Positions 41,997-49,700 of a stretch of DNA of 64,000 nt are shown here, piece by piece. The stretch comes from M0103 sp040386155 (GTDB lineage: Bacteria > Bacteroidota > Bacteroidia > Flavobacteriales_D > Crocinitomicaceae). The stretch's first letter is position 1; each line of letters begins with the position of its first letter. The DNA is taken from assembly GCA_040386155.1 (NCBI GenBank), contig JAZKFZ010000001.1:620001-684000 (forward strand), given 5' to 3'. A program made the position numbers and the translations under genes. A model generated the notes under the pieces. It was not told the DNA's origin. It saw only the letters and a program-made list of their open reading frames with translations, and did not search any database.

Positions 41997-42527
41997 ATGA
42001 CCATACAAGAAAAAGTTAAGAATACCATTAGAGATGTAGTAGACTTCCCAAAACCAGGGATTGTTTTTAAAGACATTTCACCTATAATGTTGAATCCAGC
42101 AGTTTCAAATGAAGTACTTGATTACCTCGTTGATCTATACACGGGAACAGGAATCGATGCGATTGCTGGAATAGAAAGCAGAGGGTTTTTGTTTGGGTAC
42201 CCACTTGCCATGCGACTCAACATTCCTTTTGTTTTGATTCGTAAACAAGGCAAATTACCTTATGACAAAATTTCTCATTCGTACGATTTAGAATATGGTA
42301 GTGCAGTGGTTGAAATGCATACCGACGCTATAAAGAAAGGAGATAAAATATTGATTCACGATGATTTGTTGGCAACGGGTGGTTCAGCGGCAGCTGCAGC
42401 GGAGTTAATTGGAAAATGTGGTGGTGAAATTTATGGCTTTAATTTTCTTGTTTCGTTAGATTTTCTGAATGGTAAAGAAATATTGAAAAGCTATTCCGAG
42501 AATATTACTAATTTAGTCGCCTTTTAG
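41997..42527 (+). CDS. apt: Adenine phosphoribosyltransferase
   Basis: This 176-residue protein has the Apt pattern: VVDFPKPGIVFKDISPIM, AIAGIESRGFLFGYPLA, FVLIRKQGKLPYD, YDLEYGSAVVEMHTDAI and the PRPP-binding ILIHDDLLATGGSAAAAAELI. It recovers adenine as AMP with PRPP in the cytoplasm. Length is normal. It starts one base after the stop of the HhH protein gene, and the acyl-CoA dehydrogenase gene follows 18 bp later. Confidence 0.95.
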   Translation: MTIQEKVKNTIRDVVDFPKPGIVFKDISPIMLNPAVSNEVLDYLVDLYTGTGIDAIAGIESRGFLFGYPLAMRLNIPFVLIRKQGKLPYDKISHSYDLEYGSAVVEMHTDAIKKGDKILIHDDLLATGGSAAAAAELIGKCGGEIYGFNFLVSLDFLNGKEILKSYSENITNLVAF

Positions 42528-42545
42528 AATAATACTTTTTACAAA

Positions 42546-43685
42546 ATGAACTTTGAAAGAAACGAAAATCAGAAAATGATCGCACAAATGGTGCGTGATT
42601 TTGCTGAAAAAGAAATTCGTCCAAATATGATGAAGTGGGATGACGAAGAGTTTTTCCCTGTGGATGTCATGAAGAAAATGGGTGACCTTGGACTTCTTGG
42701 TATTTATATTCCTGAAGAATATGGTGGTTCAGGCTTTGGATACTTCGAGTATGCAACTACACTAATGGAGCTAGGTCGTGTTTGTGGAGGTGTTGGCTTA
42801 AGTGTTGCTGCGCATAACTCATTGTGTACAGGTCATATCTATTACCATGGAACGGAAGAACAAAAGAAAAAATATTTACCCAAACTAGCTACTGGAGAAT
42901 TTATCGGAGCATGGGGACTGACAGAACCAAATACAGGCTCTGATGCAATGCGCATGAAAACGGTCGCTCAAAAAGATGGTGAATATTGGGTAATCAATGG
43001 TGCGAAAAATTGGATTACACATGGCCTTTCAGGAGATGTTGCCGTTGTTTTGGTGCGTACAGGTGAATTACTAGACAGCAATGGAATTACTGCATTTATT
43101 ATAGAGAAAGGTACTCCAGGTTTTTCTGCAGTGAAAATCAAAGACAAATTTGGAGTGAGAGCAAGTGAAACAGCGGAATTAATTTTCGATAATGTGCGCG
43201 TGCATGAAAGTCAAGTTCTTGGAAAAGTAGGTGATGGGTTTAGACAAGCGATGAAAGTATTAGACGGAGGAAGAATTTCAATTGCTGCACTTAGTTGTGG
43301 TGTTGCTCGAGGAGCCTATGAATCTGCAGTAAAGTATGCAAAGGAACGTGAACAATTTGGAAGTCCAATTGCAAATTTTCAAGCAATCGGATTTAAATTA
43401 GCAGACATGGCTACACAAGTTGAAGCAGCTGAATTATTAACATTCCAAGCAGCCTACAATAAAAATAATCACCAGCCAGTGACAAAAACTGGAGCCTTTG
43501 CAAAGTTATACGCAAGTGAAGTTTCGGTGCATTGTGCAAATGAAGCAATGCAGATTATGGCAGGATACGGTTACACAAAAGAGTACCCTGCAGAAAAGTT
43601 TTTGAGAGATGCACGCCTTATGGTAATTGGCGAAGGAACGTCTGAAATACAAAAATTAGTAATTTCTAGAGAAATTTTAAAATAA
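42546..43685 (+). CDS. Acyl-CoA dehydrogenase
   Basis: This 379-residue flavoprotein has the family pattern: GLLGIYIPEEYGGSGFGYFEY, AHNSLCTGHIYYHGTEEQKKKYLPKLATGEFIGAWGLTEPNTGSDA, and the catalytic glutamate E363 in VIGEGTSEIQKLVISREI, with the arginine in FLRDARLMVIGEG near it. It oxidises an acyl-CoA to the 2-enoyl-CoA and passes electrons to ETF. The position of the glutamate near the C-terminal end is that of the short/medium-chain group, but chain-length preference cannot be told. It is the last gene of the DUF2851 run, before the rpsU promoter. Confidence 0.92.
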   Translation: MNFERNENQKMIAQMVRDFAEKEIRPNMMKWDDEEFFPVDVMKKMGDLGLLGIYIPEEYGGSGFGYFEYATTLMELGRVCGGVGLSVAAHNSLCTGHIYYHGTEEQKKKYLPKLATGEFIGAWGLTEPNTGSDAMRMKTVAQKDGEYWVINGAKNWITHGLSGDVAVVLVRTGELLDSNGITAFIIEKGTPGFSAVKIKDKFGVRASETAELIFDNVRVHESQVLGKVGDGFRQAMKVLDGGRISIAALSCGVARGAYESAVKYAKEREQFGSPIANFQAIGFKLADMATQVEAAELLTFQAAYNKNNHQPVTKTGAFAKLYASEVSVHCANEAMQIMAGYGYTKEYPAEKFLRDARLMVIGEGTSEIQKLVISREILK

Positions 43686-43687
43686 CC

Positions 43688-43717
43688 TTGCATTGAATTG
43701 ATTTTGTTGTATATTTG
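43688..43717 (+). promoter_or_regulatory. Promoter for rpsU
   Basis: TTG (43688-43690), a 19-bp spacer and TATATTTG (43710-43717) match the Bacteroidota consensus. It lies 34 bp before the rpsU ATG. Confidence 0.7.
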
Positions 43718-43750
43718 CAACCCAATTATAATGAAAATAATAATAAAGAT

Positions 43751-43945
43751 ATGTTAATTATACCAGTTAAAGAAGGCGAAAACATCGAGAGAGCTCTTAA
43801 GAAGTACAAGAAAAAGTACGATAAGACGAATGTAATGAAGGAATTGAGAAAACGTAAAGAATTTCAAAAACCATCAATTACAAAACGTCAACAAAGTTTG
43901 CGCGCTGTTTATGTTCAGGCTTTAAGACATTCTGAGAATAATTAA
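43751..43945 (+). CDS. rpsU: 30S ribosomal protein S21
   Basis: From the ATG at 43751 this is 64 residues (MLIIPVKEGENIERALKKYKKKYDKTNVMKELRKRKEF), the normal S21 length; the 12 extra codons of a longer frame overlap the promoter. S21 is a small basic protein of the 30S platform beside the anti-Shine-Dalgarno region of 16S rRNA. In Bacteroidota, S21 is part of the set of proteins that hides the anti-SD sequence, which fits the weak use of Shine-Dalgarno sites in this window. A terminator follows, so rpsU may be transcribed separately. Confidence 0.95.
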   Translation: MLIIPVKEGENIERALKKYKKKYDKTNVMKELRKRKEFQKPSITKRQQSLRAVYVQALRHSENN

Positions 43946-43971
43946 TGAAACATTTTTGTTTTACAATACGT

Positions 43972-43997
43972 AAGGTGCTTTAGGGCACCTTTTTTTG
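43972..43997 (+). terminator. Intrinsic terminator after rpsU
   Basis: A 7-bp stem (AAGGTGC / GCACCTT) with a 6-base loop is followed by a T-run. Confidence 0.8.
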
Positions 43998-44002
43998 TTT
44001 TT

Positions 44003-44875
44003 ATGCTTTCAAAGTTCGAATTATATATTTCTAGCGAAAAACGTTTTTCGGCACACACGCGCATTGCGTACATGAAAGATATCGAACAGTTTTCACTTTT
44101 TTTGGAGCTTACTGAAGAGCATCTGGTAGAAGTGACACCATCGATGGTGCGCTCTTGGATTGTGGGGATGTTTGATCTGAAGCTAACTAAGAAATCTATC
44201 AATCGAAAATTATCCTCGCTCCGCACGTTTTATCGCTGGTTGAAAACACAAGGCTTAATTACTAATAATCCGATGTCCAAAATTACTGGACCTAAGAGTG
44301 AGAAGCGACTTCCTATTTTTGTAAAAGAAGCCGATATCGACGTGAAACGCACGGAACAATTATTTAGCACTGATTTTGATGGAGCTCGTGATCGATTGAT
44401 GTTTGAATTGCTTTATCAAACAGGAATTCGTTTGTCTGAATTAATTGAATTGAAAGAGAGTAATGTTTCAAGCCAAGCTATCAAAGTTCTTGGGAAGAGA
44501 AGCAAGGAGAGAATCATTCCAATTACTCAGAAATTGGCAGATCAAGTTGATGAGTATAAAACTTTTAAAGCGCAATGCGCTGCTCCGAATGATCATTTAC
44601 TGGTGTTAATTAATGGTAAAAAACTCTACCCAAAGTTTGTGTATAGAAAAATTAATGAGTACCTTTCGATGGTGGCGAACTTAGACAAAGCTAGTCCGCA
44701 TGTACTGAGGCATACCTTTGCAACCCACATGTTGAATAATGGTGCGGGATTAGAAACATTAAAAGATTTGTTGGGGCATGCTAATCTTTCTGCGACACAA
44801 GTGTATACGCATACTTCGTTTGCACAATTGACAAGTATTTATTCACAAGCCCATCCGCGAGGGCATAAAAATTGA
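44003..44875 (+). CDS. xerC: Tyrosine recombinase XerC
   Basis: This 290-residue protein has the full set of tyrosine-recombinase catalytic residues: R143 in TGIRLSELIEL, K165 in VLGKRSKERI, H233 and R236 in SPHVLRHTFATHML, H259 in LLGHANLSATQ and Y268 in QVYTHTSF. The N-terminal SAM-like DNA-binding domain is at about 1-105. Size, sequence and the rpsU-xerC-hpf-tRNA-tuf setting are those of chromosomal XerC, which resolves chromosome dimers at dif together with XerD. It is not a mobile-element integrase: no attachment repeats or phage genes are nearby. The hpf gene starts 4 bp later. Confidence 0.88.
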   Translation: MLSKFELYISSEKRFSAHTRIAYMKDIEQFSLFLELTEEHLVEVTPSMVRSWIVGMFDLKLTKKSINRKLSSLRTFYRWLKTQGLITNNPMSKITGPKSEKRLPIFVKEADIDVKRTEQLFSTDFDGARDRLMFELLYQTGIRLSELIELKESNVSSQAIKVLGKRSKERIIPITQKLADQVDEYKTFKAQCAAPNDHLLVLINGKKLYPKFVYRKINEYLSMVANLDKASPHVLRHTFATHMLNNGAGLETLKDLLGHANLSATQVYTHTSFAQLTSIYSQAHPRGHKN

Positions 44876-44879
44876 CAAT

Positions 44880-45170
44880 ATGAAAGTGGAAGTTCAATCA
44901 GTTCATTTTTCGGCAGATCAAAAACTGCTTGATTTTATCAATGATAAAGTAGGTAAGCTTGAGCAATTTCATGACAGCATAATTGGTGCAGAGGTTTTTT
45001 TACGTTTAGACAAGGAGCACGCTTTTGAGAATAAAATTGCGGAATTAAAAATTCAAGTCCCTGGTAAATCACTTTTTGCGAAGAAGCAATGTCAGTCATT
45101 TGAGGAAGCAACAGATTTAGTAGTTGAAGCAATCCGCAAACAAGTAAATAAACATAAAGAAAAGAGTTAA
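44880..45170 (+). CDS. hpf: Ribosome hibernation-promoting factor, short form
   Basis: This 96-residue protein has the HPF/YfiA N-terminal domain only (KVEVQSVHFSADQKLLDFINDKVGKLEQFHDSIIGAEVFLRLD), with no long-form C-terminal dimerisation domain. It binds the decoding centre of the 30S subunit and stores ribosomes as inactive 70S/100S particles when growth slows. Located between xerC and the tRNA-tuf block, as in other Bacteroidota. A hairpin terminator ends the transcript 27 bp after the stop. Confidence 0.88.
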   Translation: MKVEVQSVHFSADQKLLDFINDKVGKLEQFHDSIIGAEVFLRLDKEHAFENKIAELKIQVPGKSLFAKKQCQSFEEATDLVVEAIRKQVNKHKEKS

Positions 45171-45196
45171 TAATTCCCTAATTTTGAAGTCAATAG

Positions 45197-45228
45197 AGAG
45201 CGATATTTATTTGTCGCTCTTTTTTTTA
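45197..45228 (+). terminator. Intrinsic terminator after hpf
   Basis: A 7-bp stem (AGAGCGA / TCGCTCT) with a 10-base loop is followed by a T-run. Confidence 0.8.
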
Positions 45229-45249
45229 AAAAAAAATAGCAAAGAATGA

Positions 45250-45279
45250 TTGTAGATAAAAAAAAGATTCATACATTTG
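45250..45279 (+). promoter_or_regulatory. Promoter for the tRNA-tuf operon
   Basis: TTG (45250-45252), a 19-bp spacer and TACATTTG (45272-45279), 60 bp before the first tRNA. It has the exact consensus, as expected for a strongly expressed stable-RNA operon. Confidence 0.72.
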
Positions 45280-45338
45280 CAATCCCAAAATGATGGGGAA
45301 ATAGTTCTTTTCAATTATTGAAATAATACCAAAAATAA

Positions 45339-45412
45339 GCCGGTGTAGCTCAGTTGGCCAGAGCAGCTGATTTGTAATCAGCTGGTCGGGGGTTCGAATC
45401 CCTCCACCGGCT
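45339..45412 (+). tRNA. tRNA-Thr (anticodon UGU)
   Basis: The acceptor stem GCCGGTG/CACCGGC and a 7-base loop TTTGTAA with anticodon TGT (Thr, ACA codon) are visible, with a normal GGTTCGAATCC T arm. The 3' CCA is not encoded. It is the first of a four-tRNA cluster in the same order as the E. coli thrU-tyrU-glyT-thrT-tufB operon. Confidence 0.95.
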
Positions 45413-45421
45413 CTTATTGTT

Positions 45422-45503
45422 GGGAGTATCGCATAGTGGCTATTGCAGTAGACTGTAAATCTATCGCCTTTTGGCATCGCTGGTTCGAGTCCAGCTACTC
45501 CCA
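45422..45503 (+). tRNA. tRNA-Tyr (anticodon GUA)
   Basis: The acceptor stem GGGAGTA/TACTCCC pairs fully, the anticodon loop CTGTAAA holds GTA (Tyr), and a long variable arm (class II tRNA) is present between 45460 and 45480. CCA is not encoded. Confidence 0.95.
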
Positions 45504-45525
45504 CAGATTATTGAAAGTATATTAA

Positions 45526-45598
45526 GCGGGAGTAGCTCAGTTGGTAGAGCGTCAGCCTTCCAAGCTGAGGGTCGCGAGTTCGAATCTCGTCTCCCGCT
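45526..45598 (+). tRNA. tRNA-Gly (anticodon UCC)
   Basis: The acceptor stem GCGGGAG/CTCCCGC pairs fully, and the anticodon loop CTTCCAA holds TCC (Gly, GGA codon). Normal GTTCGAATC T arm; CCA is not encoded. Confidence 0.95.
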
Positions 45599-45612
45599 CA
45601 AAATTTTAAAAG

Positions 45613-45684
45613 GCCGGTGTAGCTCAGGGGTAGAGTGCTTCCTTGGTAAGGAAGAGGTCACGAGTTCAATTCTCGTCATTGGCT
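45613..45684 (+). tRNA. tRNA-Thr (anticodon GGU)
   Basis: The acceptor stem GCCGGTG/CATTGGC pairs with two G-U pairs, and the anticodon loop TTGGTAA holds GGT (Thr, ACC codon). The T arm reads GTTCAATTC. The tuf gene follows 87 bp downstream, so this tRNA is processed from the tuf transcript. Confidence 0.93.
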
Positions 45685-45771
45685 CAGTAAAGAAAGTATT
45701 TCACTCAGTGTTGGGTGAATTTTGGTGTATCCAAAAAATTGTTTTTTATTAACTTGTAACAAATAGGAAAA

Positions 45772-46959
45772 ATGGCTAAGGAAAATTTTGATCGTTCCAA
45801 ACCACACGTGAACATCGGGACTATCGGTCACGTTGACCACGGTAAAACAACTTTAACAGCTGCAATCTCTAGCGTATTAGCTAGTAAAGGATTGGCTGCT
45901 GTGCGTGATTTCTCTTCTATCGACAATGCGCCGGAAGAAAAAGAACGTGGTATTACAATTAACACGTCTCATATTGAGTATGAAACTTTAGTTCGTCACT
46001 ACGCACACGTTGACTGTCCAGGTCACGCGGATTACGTAAAGAACATGGTTACTGGAGCTGCTCAAATGGATGGAGCGATCCTTGTGGTTGCTGCAACTGA
46101 TGGACCAATGCCACAAACTCGTGAGCACATCCTATTAGGAAAACAAGTTGGTGTTCCTCGTATGGTTGTATTCATGAATAAAGTGGATATGGTTGATGAT
46201 GAAGAGCTTTTAGAGCTAGTTGAAATGGAAATCCGTGAATTGCTTTCTTTCTACAGCTACGATGGTGATAATGCTCCTGTAATTCAAGGTTCAGCATTAG
46301 GTGCATTGAATGGTGAAGAGAAGTGGGTGAAAAGTGTTGAGGATTTAATGGAAGCAGTTGATACTTATATCGAACTTCCTCCACGTGATATCGACAAACC
46401 TTTCTTGATGCCAGTTGAAGATGTATTTACGATTACTGGTCGTGGTACAGTTGCAACAGGTCGTATCGAAACAGGAGTTATCAACTCTGGAGAAGGTGTT
46501 GACATTCTTGGAATGGGTGAATTGAAATTGACTTCTGTAGTAACAGGTGTTGAGATGTTCCGTAAAATCCTTGATAGAGGTGAAGCTGGAGATAACGTAG
46601 GTCTACTTTTGAGAGGTATTGAGAAATCTCAAATCAAAAGAGGAATGGTTATTTGTAAGCCAGGTTCTGTAACTCCACACACTGATTTCAAAGCTGAAAT
46701 CTATGTATTGAAAAAAGAAGAAGGTGGACGTCACACTCCATTCCATAACAAATACCGTCCACAGTTTTACTTCCGTACTACTGACGTTACTGGAGAAATC
46801 CACTTAACAGATGGTCGCGAAATGGTTATGCCAGGTGATAACGTTACAATTACTGTGAAATTGATTGTTCCAGTAGCAATGGACAAAGGACTTCGTTTTG
46901 CAATCCGCGAGGGTGGTAGAACTGTAGGAGCTGGTCAGGTTACTGAAATCGTTTCTTAA
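45772..46959 (+). CDS. tuf: Elongation factor Tu
   Basis: This 395-residue GTPase has the P-loop GHVDHGKTT, switch region motif RGITINTSHIEY, DCPGHADYVKNM and NKVDMV, then the two beta-barrel domains (RGTVATGRIETGVI, RPQFYFRTTDVTGEI). It carries aminoacyl-tRNA to the ribosome. It lies between the four-tRNA cluster and tRNA-Trp, as in the conserved bacterial tuf-secE-nusG-rpl-rpo block. Codon use is strongly biased towards a small set, as expected for a very highly expressed gene. There is one tuf gene in the window; a second copy elsewhere cannot be excluded. Confidence 0.98.
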   Translation: MAKENFDRSKPHVNIGTIGHVDHGKTTLTAAISSVLASKGLAAVRDFSSIDNAPEEKERGITINTSHIEYETLVRHYAHVDCPGHADYVKNMVTGAAQMDGAILVVAATDGPMPQTREHILLGKQVGVPRMVVFMNKVDMVDDEELLELVEMEIRELLSFYSYDGDNAPVIQGSALGALNGEEKWVKSVEDLMEAVDTYIELPPRDIDKPFLMPVEDVFTITGRGTVATGRIETGVINSGEGVDILGMGELKLTSVVTGVEMFRKILDRGEAGDNVGLLLRGIEKSQIKRGMVICKPGSVTPHTDFKAEIYVLKKEEGGRHTPFHNKYRPQFYFRTTDVTGEIHLTDGREMVMPGDNVTITVKLIVPVAMDKGLRFAIREGGRTVGAGQVTEIVS

Positions 46960-46983
46960 GTTAGAATAGATATCTAAATTATT

Positions 46984-47008
46984 AAGGGGAGGTAAAACTC
47001 CCCTTTTT
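46984..47008 (+). terminator. Hairpin between tuf and tRNA-Trp, likely leaky terminator
   Basis: A 7-bp stem (AAGGGGA / TCCCCTT) with an 8-base loop runs into five T residues. It is a probable attenuating terminator, since tRNA-Trp, secE and nusG continue directly downstream without another obvious promoter. Confidence 0.65.
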
Positions 47009-47010
47009 AA

Positions 47011-47083
47011 ACGGGTGTAGCTCAGCTGGTAGAGTGGTGGTTTCCAAAACCATTGGTCGTGGGTTCGAATCCTACCGCCCGTG
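47011..47083 (+). tRNA. tRNA-Trp (anticodon CCA)
   Basis: The acceptor stem ACGGGTG/CGCCCGT pairs with one G-U, and the anticodon loop TTCCAAA holds CCA (Trp). Normal T arm GGGTTCGAATCC; the 3' CCA tail is not encoded. It sits between tuf and secE, 24 bp before the secE start. Confidence 0.95.
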
Positions 47084-47106
47084 CATTAATTGAAAAACAA
47101 CGCAAA

Positions 47107-47328
47107 GTGTCAAAAATAGTAAATTACTTTACCGAAACGGTAAACGAAATGGTACATAACGTGACTTGGCCGACTTGGAAAGAGCTTCAAGCCAACACGA
47201 TTGTAGTTGTAGTAGCATCTGTAATTATTGCTTTGATCATCTTCGGGATGGACTTCGCATTCGGTATAACAGGTGATACTAAATCGACATGGAAAGGTGC
47301 ACTTGGTTTTATTTACGGAATGTTTTAA
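47107..47328 (+). CDS. secE: Preprotein translocase subunit SecE (GTG start)
   Basis: I start at GTG at 47107 (73 residues, MSKIVNYFTETVNEMVHNVTWPTWKELQ), because the longer frame begins inside tRNA-Trp and the first internal ATG would remove the conserved helix. The protein has the amphipathic helix with VTWPTWKEL, which lies on the membrane surface, and one membrane helix (NTIVVVVASVIIALIIFGMDFAF). SecE clamps SecY in the protein-export channel. nusG starts 9 bp later, as in nearly all bacteria. Confidence 0.92.
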   Translation: MSKIVNYFTETVNEMVHNVTWPTWKELQANTIVVVVASVIIALIIFGMDFAFGITGDTKSTWKGALGFIYGMF

Positions 47329-47337
47329 TCATCTGAA

Positions 47338-47889
47338 ATGGCTGAAATTACAAAACATTGGTACGTAGTACGTGCAGTTAGTGGCAAAGAGAAAAAGGTT
47401 AAAGAACATATTGACCTTGAAATTTCGCGTTTAAAATTGAACGATTTTGTTAGTCAGGTATTAATACCTACTGAGAAAGTGTTTCAAATTAGAAACGGAA
47501 AGAAAGTTAGCAAAGAGAAAGCTTACCTACCAGGCTATGTCTTAATTGAGGCTGCGCTATTGGGTGAAGTTGCTCACGTTATAAAAAATGTTACAAATGT
47601 TATTGGTTTCTTGGGTGCTGAAAAAGGTGGTAGTCCAGTTCCAATGCGTTTGTCAGAAGTAAACAGAATTCTTGGTAAAGTGGATGAGCTTTCTGAGAAT
47701 GAAGTAGAAATGAAAATTCCATTTGTTAAGGGAGAATCTGTTAAAGTTATTGACGGACCATTTAACAACTTCAGCGGTGTGATTGATGAAATCGACGAGG
47801 AAAAGAAAAAGCTGAGAGTAATGGTGAAGATTTTCGGACGTCAAAACTTGCTAGAGTTAAACTACATGCAAGTAGAGAAAGAAGTTTAA
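47338..47889 (+). CDS. nusG: Transcription termination/antitermination protein NusG
   Basis: This 183-residue protein has the NGN domain (KHWYVVRAVSGKEKKVKEHIDLEI, PGYVLIEAAL, VIGFLGAEKGGSPVPMRLSEVNRIL) and a C-terminal KOW domain (GESVKVIDGPFNNFSGVIDEIDEEKKKLRVMVKIFGR). It binds the polymerase clamp, suppresses pausing and links transcription to translation or Rho. Size is normal. It is followed by an 84-bp leader with a fold before rplK. Confidence 0.95.
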   Translation: MAEITKHWYVVRAVSGKEKKVKEHIDLEISRLKLNDFVSQVLIPTEKVFQIRNGKKVSKEKAYLPGYVLIEAALLGEVAHVIKNVTNVIGFLGAEKGGSPVPMRLSEVNRILGKVDELSENEVEMKIPFVKGESVKVIDGPFNNFSGVIDEIDEEKKKLRVMVKIFGRQNLLELNYMQVEKEV

Positions 47890-47904
47890 TTAGTATTTTT
47901 TAAC

Positions 47905-47948
47905 CGTAGGAGTGAGGAAAGCGATTAAAGCTTCCCGTAAGTACTCAT
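47905..47948 (+). promoter_or_regulatory. Possible L1-binding leader fold upstream of rplK
   Basis: Between nusG and rplK the RNA can form an outer GAGT (47910-47913) / ACTC (47943-47946) stem enclosing a GGAAAGC / GCTTCC hairpin (47916-47922 / 47930-47935). L1 is known to repress the rplK-rplA message by binding a mimic of its 23S site in this same leader in other bacteria, so an autoregulatory L1 site is plausible; the fold and the identity are inference. Confidence 0.35.
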
Positions 47949-47973
47949 GTTTGACTACACAATTTGAATAAAG

Positions 47974-48420
47974 ATGGCTAAAGAAGTATCAGCGTTGATC
48001 AAATTACAGATCAAAGGTGGTGCGGCGAATCCTTCGCCTCCAGTAGGACCTGCATTAGGTGCTAAAGGAGTTAACATCATGGAGTTCTGTAAGCAGTTTA
48101 ATGCTAGAACCCAAGATAAGATGGGGAAAGTTGTACCAGTAGTTATCACTGTTTATGGTGATAAGTCTTTTGATTTCGTATTAAAAACACCGCCGGCAGC
48201 AGTTCAAATCATTGAACAAACAAAAATCAAAAAGGGATCCTCAGAACCTAATCGTTTGAAAGTAGGAAACATCTCTTGGGATCAAGTGCGTTTAATTGCA
48301 GAAGACAAGTTGCCAGATCTAAATTGCTTCTCTGTAGATGCTGCCATGTCAATGGTTGCTGGTACAGCAAGAAGTATGGGTGTTACAGTTAAAGGTGGTG
48401 AGGCACCGAAAACCAAATAA
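47974..48420 (+). CDS. rplK: 50S ribosomal protein L11
   Basis: This 148-residue protein has the L11 pattern: VSALIKLQIKGGAANPSPPVGPALGAKGVNIMEFCKQFNART in the N-domain and the RNA-binding C-domain with GSSEPNRLKVGNISWDQVRLIAEDKLPDLN. L11 forms the stalk base and the GTPase-associated centre of the 50S subunit. It begins the ribosomal part of the operon and precedes rplA by 9 bp. Confidence 0.98.
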   Translation: MAKEVSALIKLQIKGGAANPSPPVGPALGAKGVNIMEFCKQFNARTQDKMGKVVPVVITVYGDKSFDFVLKTPPAAVQIIEQTKIKKGSSEPNRLKVGNISWDQVRLIAEDKLPDLNCFSVDAAMSMVAGTARSMGVTVKGGEAPKTK

Positions 48421-48429
48421 TTATAAGTT

Positions 48430-49125
48430 ATGGGAAGAGTATCTAAGAAAAGAAAAGAGGTGCTTGCTAAATTTGATTTAGCGAAACCTTACTCCTTAAC
48501 AGAAGCTTGTAATTTGGTTAAGGATATCACTACAACAAAGTTCGATTCATCTGTAGATATCAGTGTGCGTCTAGGAGTTGACCCTCGTAAAGCTAACCAA
48601 ATGGTTCGAGGTACAGTGGCACTTCCTCATGGAACCGGTAAAGATGTTCGTGTACTTGTACTTTGTACGCCCGATAAAGAGGCAGAAGCAAAGGCAGCAG
48701 GTGCTGATCATGTTGGTTTAGATGATTACATTGAGAAAATCAAGGGTGGTTGGACTGGAATCGATGTTATTATTACAATGCCTGCAGTTATGGGTAAAGT
48801 TGGTGCATTAGGACGTATTTTAGGTCCTCGTGGATTGATGCCAAACCCTAAGACAGGTACTGTAACAATGGATGTTGGTAAAGCAGTTGAAGAAGTGAAG
48901 GCAGGTAAAATTGACTTCAAAGTGGACAAGTATGGTATTATTCACACGTCTGTTGGAAAAGTTAGTTTCGACGGAACGAAAATTCGTGAAAACGCGAATG
49001 AATTGATTCTTACCTTGATGAAACTTAAGCCTTCTGCTGCGAAAGGTACATACATTAAGAGTATTTACTTAAGTTCTACTATGAGTCCCGGTATCCAAGT
49101 GGATGCTAAGTCTGTAATTGCATAA
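48430..49125 (+). CDS. rplA: 50S ribosomal protein L1
   Basis: This 231-residue protein has the L1 pattern: SVDISVRLGVDPRKANQMVRGTVALPHGTGKDVRVLV, TMPAVMGKVGALGRILGPRGLMPNPKTGTVT and IDFKVDKYGIIHTSVGKVSF. L1 forms the mobile stalk at the E site and in many bacteria represses its own message. It lies 9 bp after rplK and 11 bp before rplJ. Confidence 0.98.
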   Translation: MGRVSKKRKEVLAKFDLAKPYSLTEACNLVKDITTTKFDSSVDISVRLGVDPRKANQMVRGTVALPHGTGKDVRVLVLCTPDKEAEAKAAGADHVGLDDYIEKIKGGWTGIDVIITMPAVMGKVGALGRILGPRGLMPNPKTGTVTMDVGKAVEEVKAGKIDFKVDKYGIIHTSVGKVSFDGTKIRENANELILTLMKLKPSAAKGTYIKSIYLSSTMSPGIQVDAKSVIA

Positions 49126-49136
49126 AACTTTGTAAA

Positions 49137-49658
49137 ATGACAAGAGAAGAAAAAGCAAAGTACATCGACGATCTAGCTTCGGAATTAACCCAAGCAAACG
49201 TCTTTTATTTAGCAGATACAGCGGAATTAACAGTAGAAGTAGTCAATAACCTTCGTAGAAGATGTTTCCAATCGAACATTCGTATGCGCGTCGTTAAAAA
49301 CGCATTGTTACAAAAAGCATTCGATAAAGTAGAAGGGAAAAATTTTGGAGAATTGAGCAGTACACTTGCGGGTGCTACTTCAATTATGTTCTCAGAAGTA
49401 GGTAATGTTCCTGCAAAATTGATTCAAGAGTTTCGTAAGAAAAGCGCGAAGCCAGTTTTAAAAGGTGCTTACATCGATGAAGCTATATTCATTGGCGATA
49501 ATCAATTAGACGCGTTAGCGAACTTGAAAAGCCGTGAAGAACTTGTTGGTGATATTATCGGATTACTTCAAAGTCCTGCTAAGAACGTTGTTTCTGGACT
49601 AATTGGTGCTGGTGGCAAAATTGCTGGTATCCTTAAAACGCTCGAGCAAAGAGCATAA
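49137..49658 (+). CDS. rplJ: 50S ribosomal protein L10
   Basis: This 173-residue protein has the L10 pattern: VFYLADTAELTVEVVNNLRRRC, MRVVKNALLQKAF, LSSTLAGATSIMFSEVGNVPAKLIQEFRKK and the C-terminal helix that carries L7/L12 dimers. The 11-bp gap to rplA leaves no room for a separate L10 leader, so autoregulation by L10 would need to act inside the rplA gene or be absent. It lies 42 bp before rplL. Confidence 0.97.
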   Translation: MTREEKAKYIDDLASELTQANVFYLADTAELTVEVVNNLRRRCFQSNIRMRVVKNALLQKAFDKVEGKNFGELSSTLAGATSIMFSEVGNVPAKLIQEFRKKSAKPVLKGAYIDEAIFIGDNQLDALANLKSREELVGDIIGLLQSPAKNVVSGLIGAGGKIAGILKTLEQRA

Positions 49659-49700
49659 TAAAAATTTATTGTTGAACCTTTTATTTAAAAATTAATAAAA

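Noticed and set aside
44003..44875. Tyrosine recombinase as a mobile-element integrase
   Set aside because: It sits in the conserved rpsU-xerC-hpf-tuf setting, has no phage or transposon genes nearby and no attachment repeats, so it is chromosomal XerC.
45226..45752. Open frames of 64-93 codons on both strands over the tRNA cluster
   Set aside because: They run across tRNA genes on either strand. tRNA-derived frames of this kind are a well-known annotation artefact.
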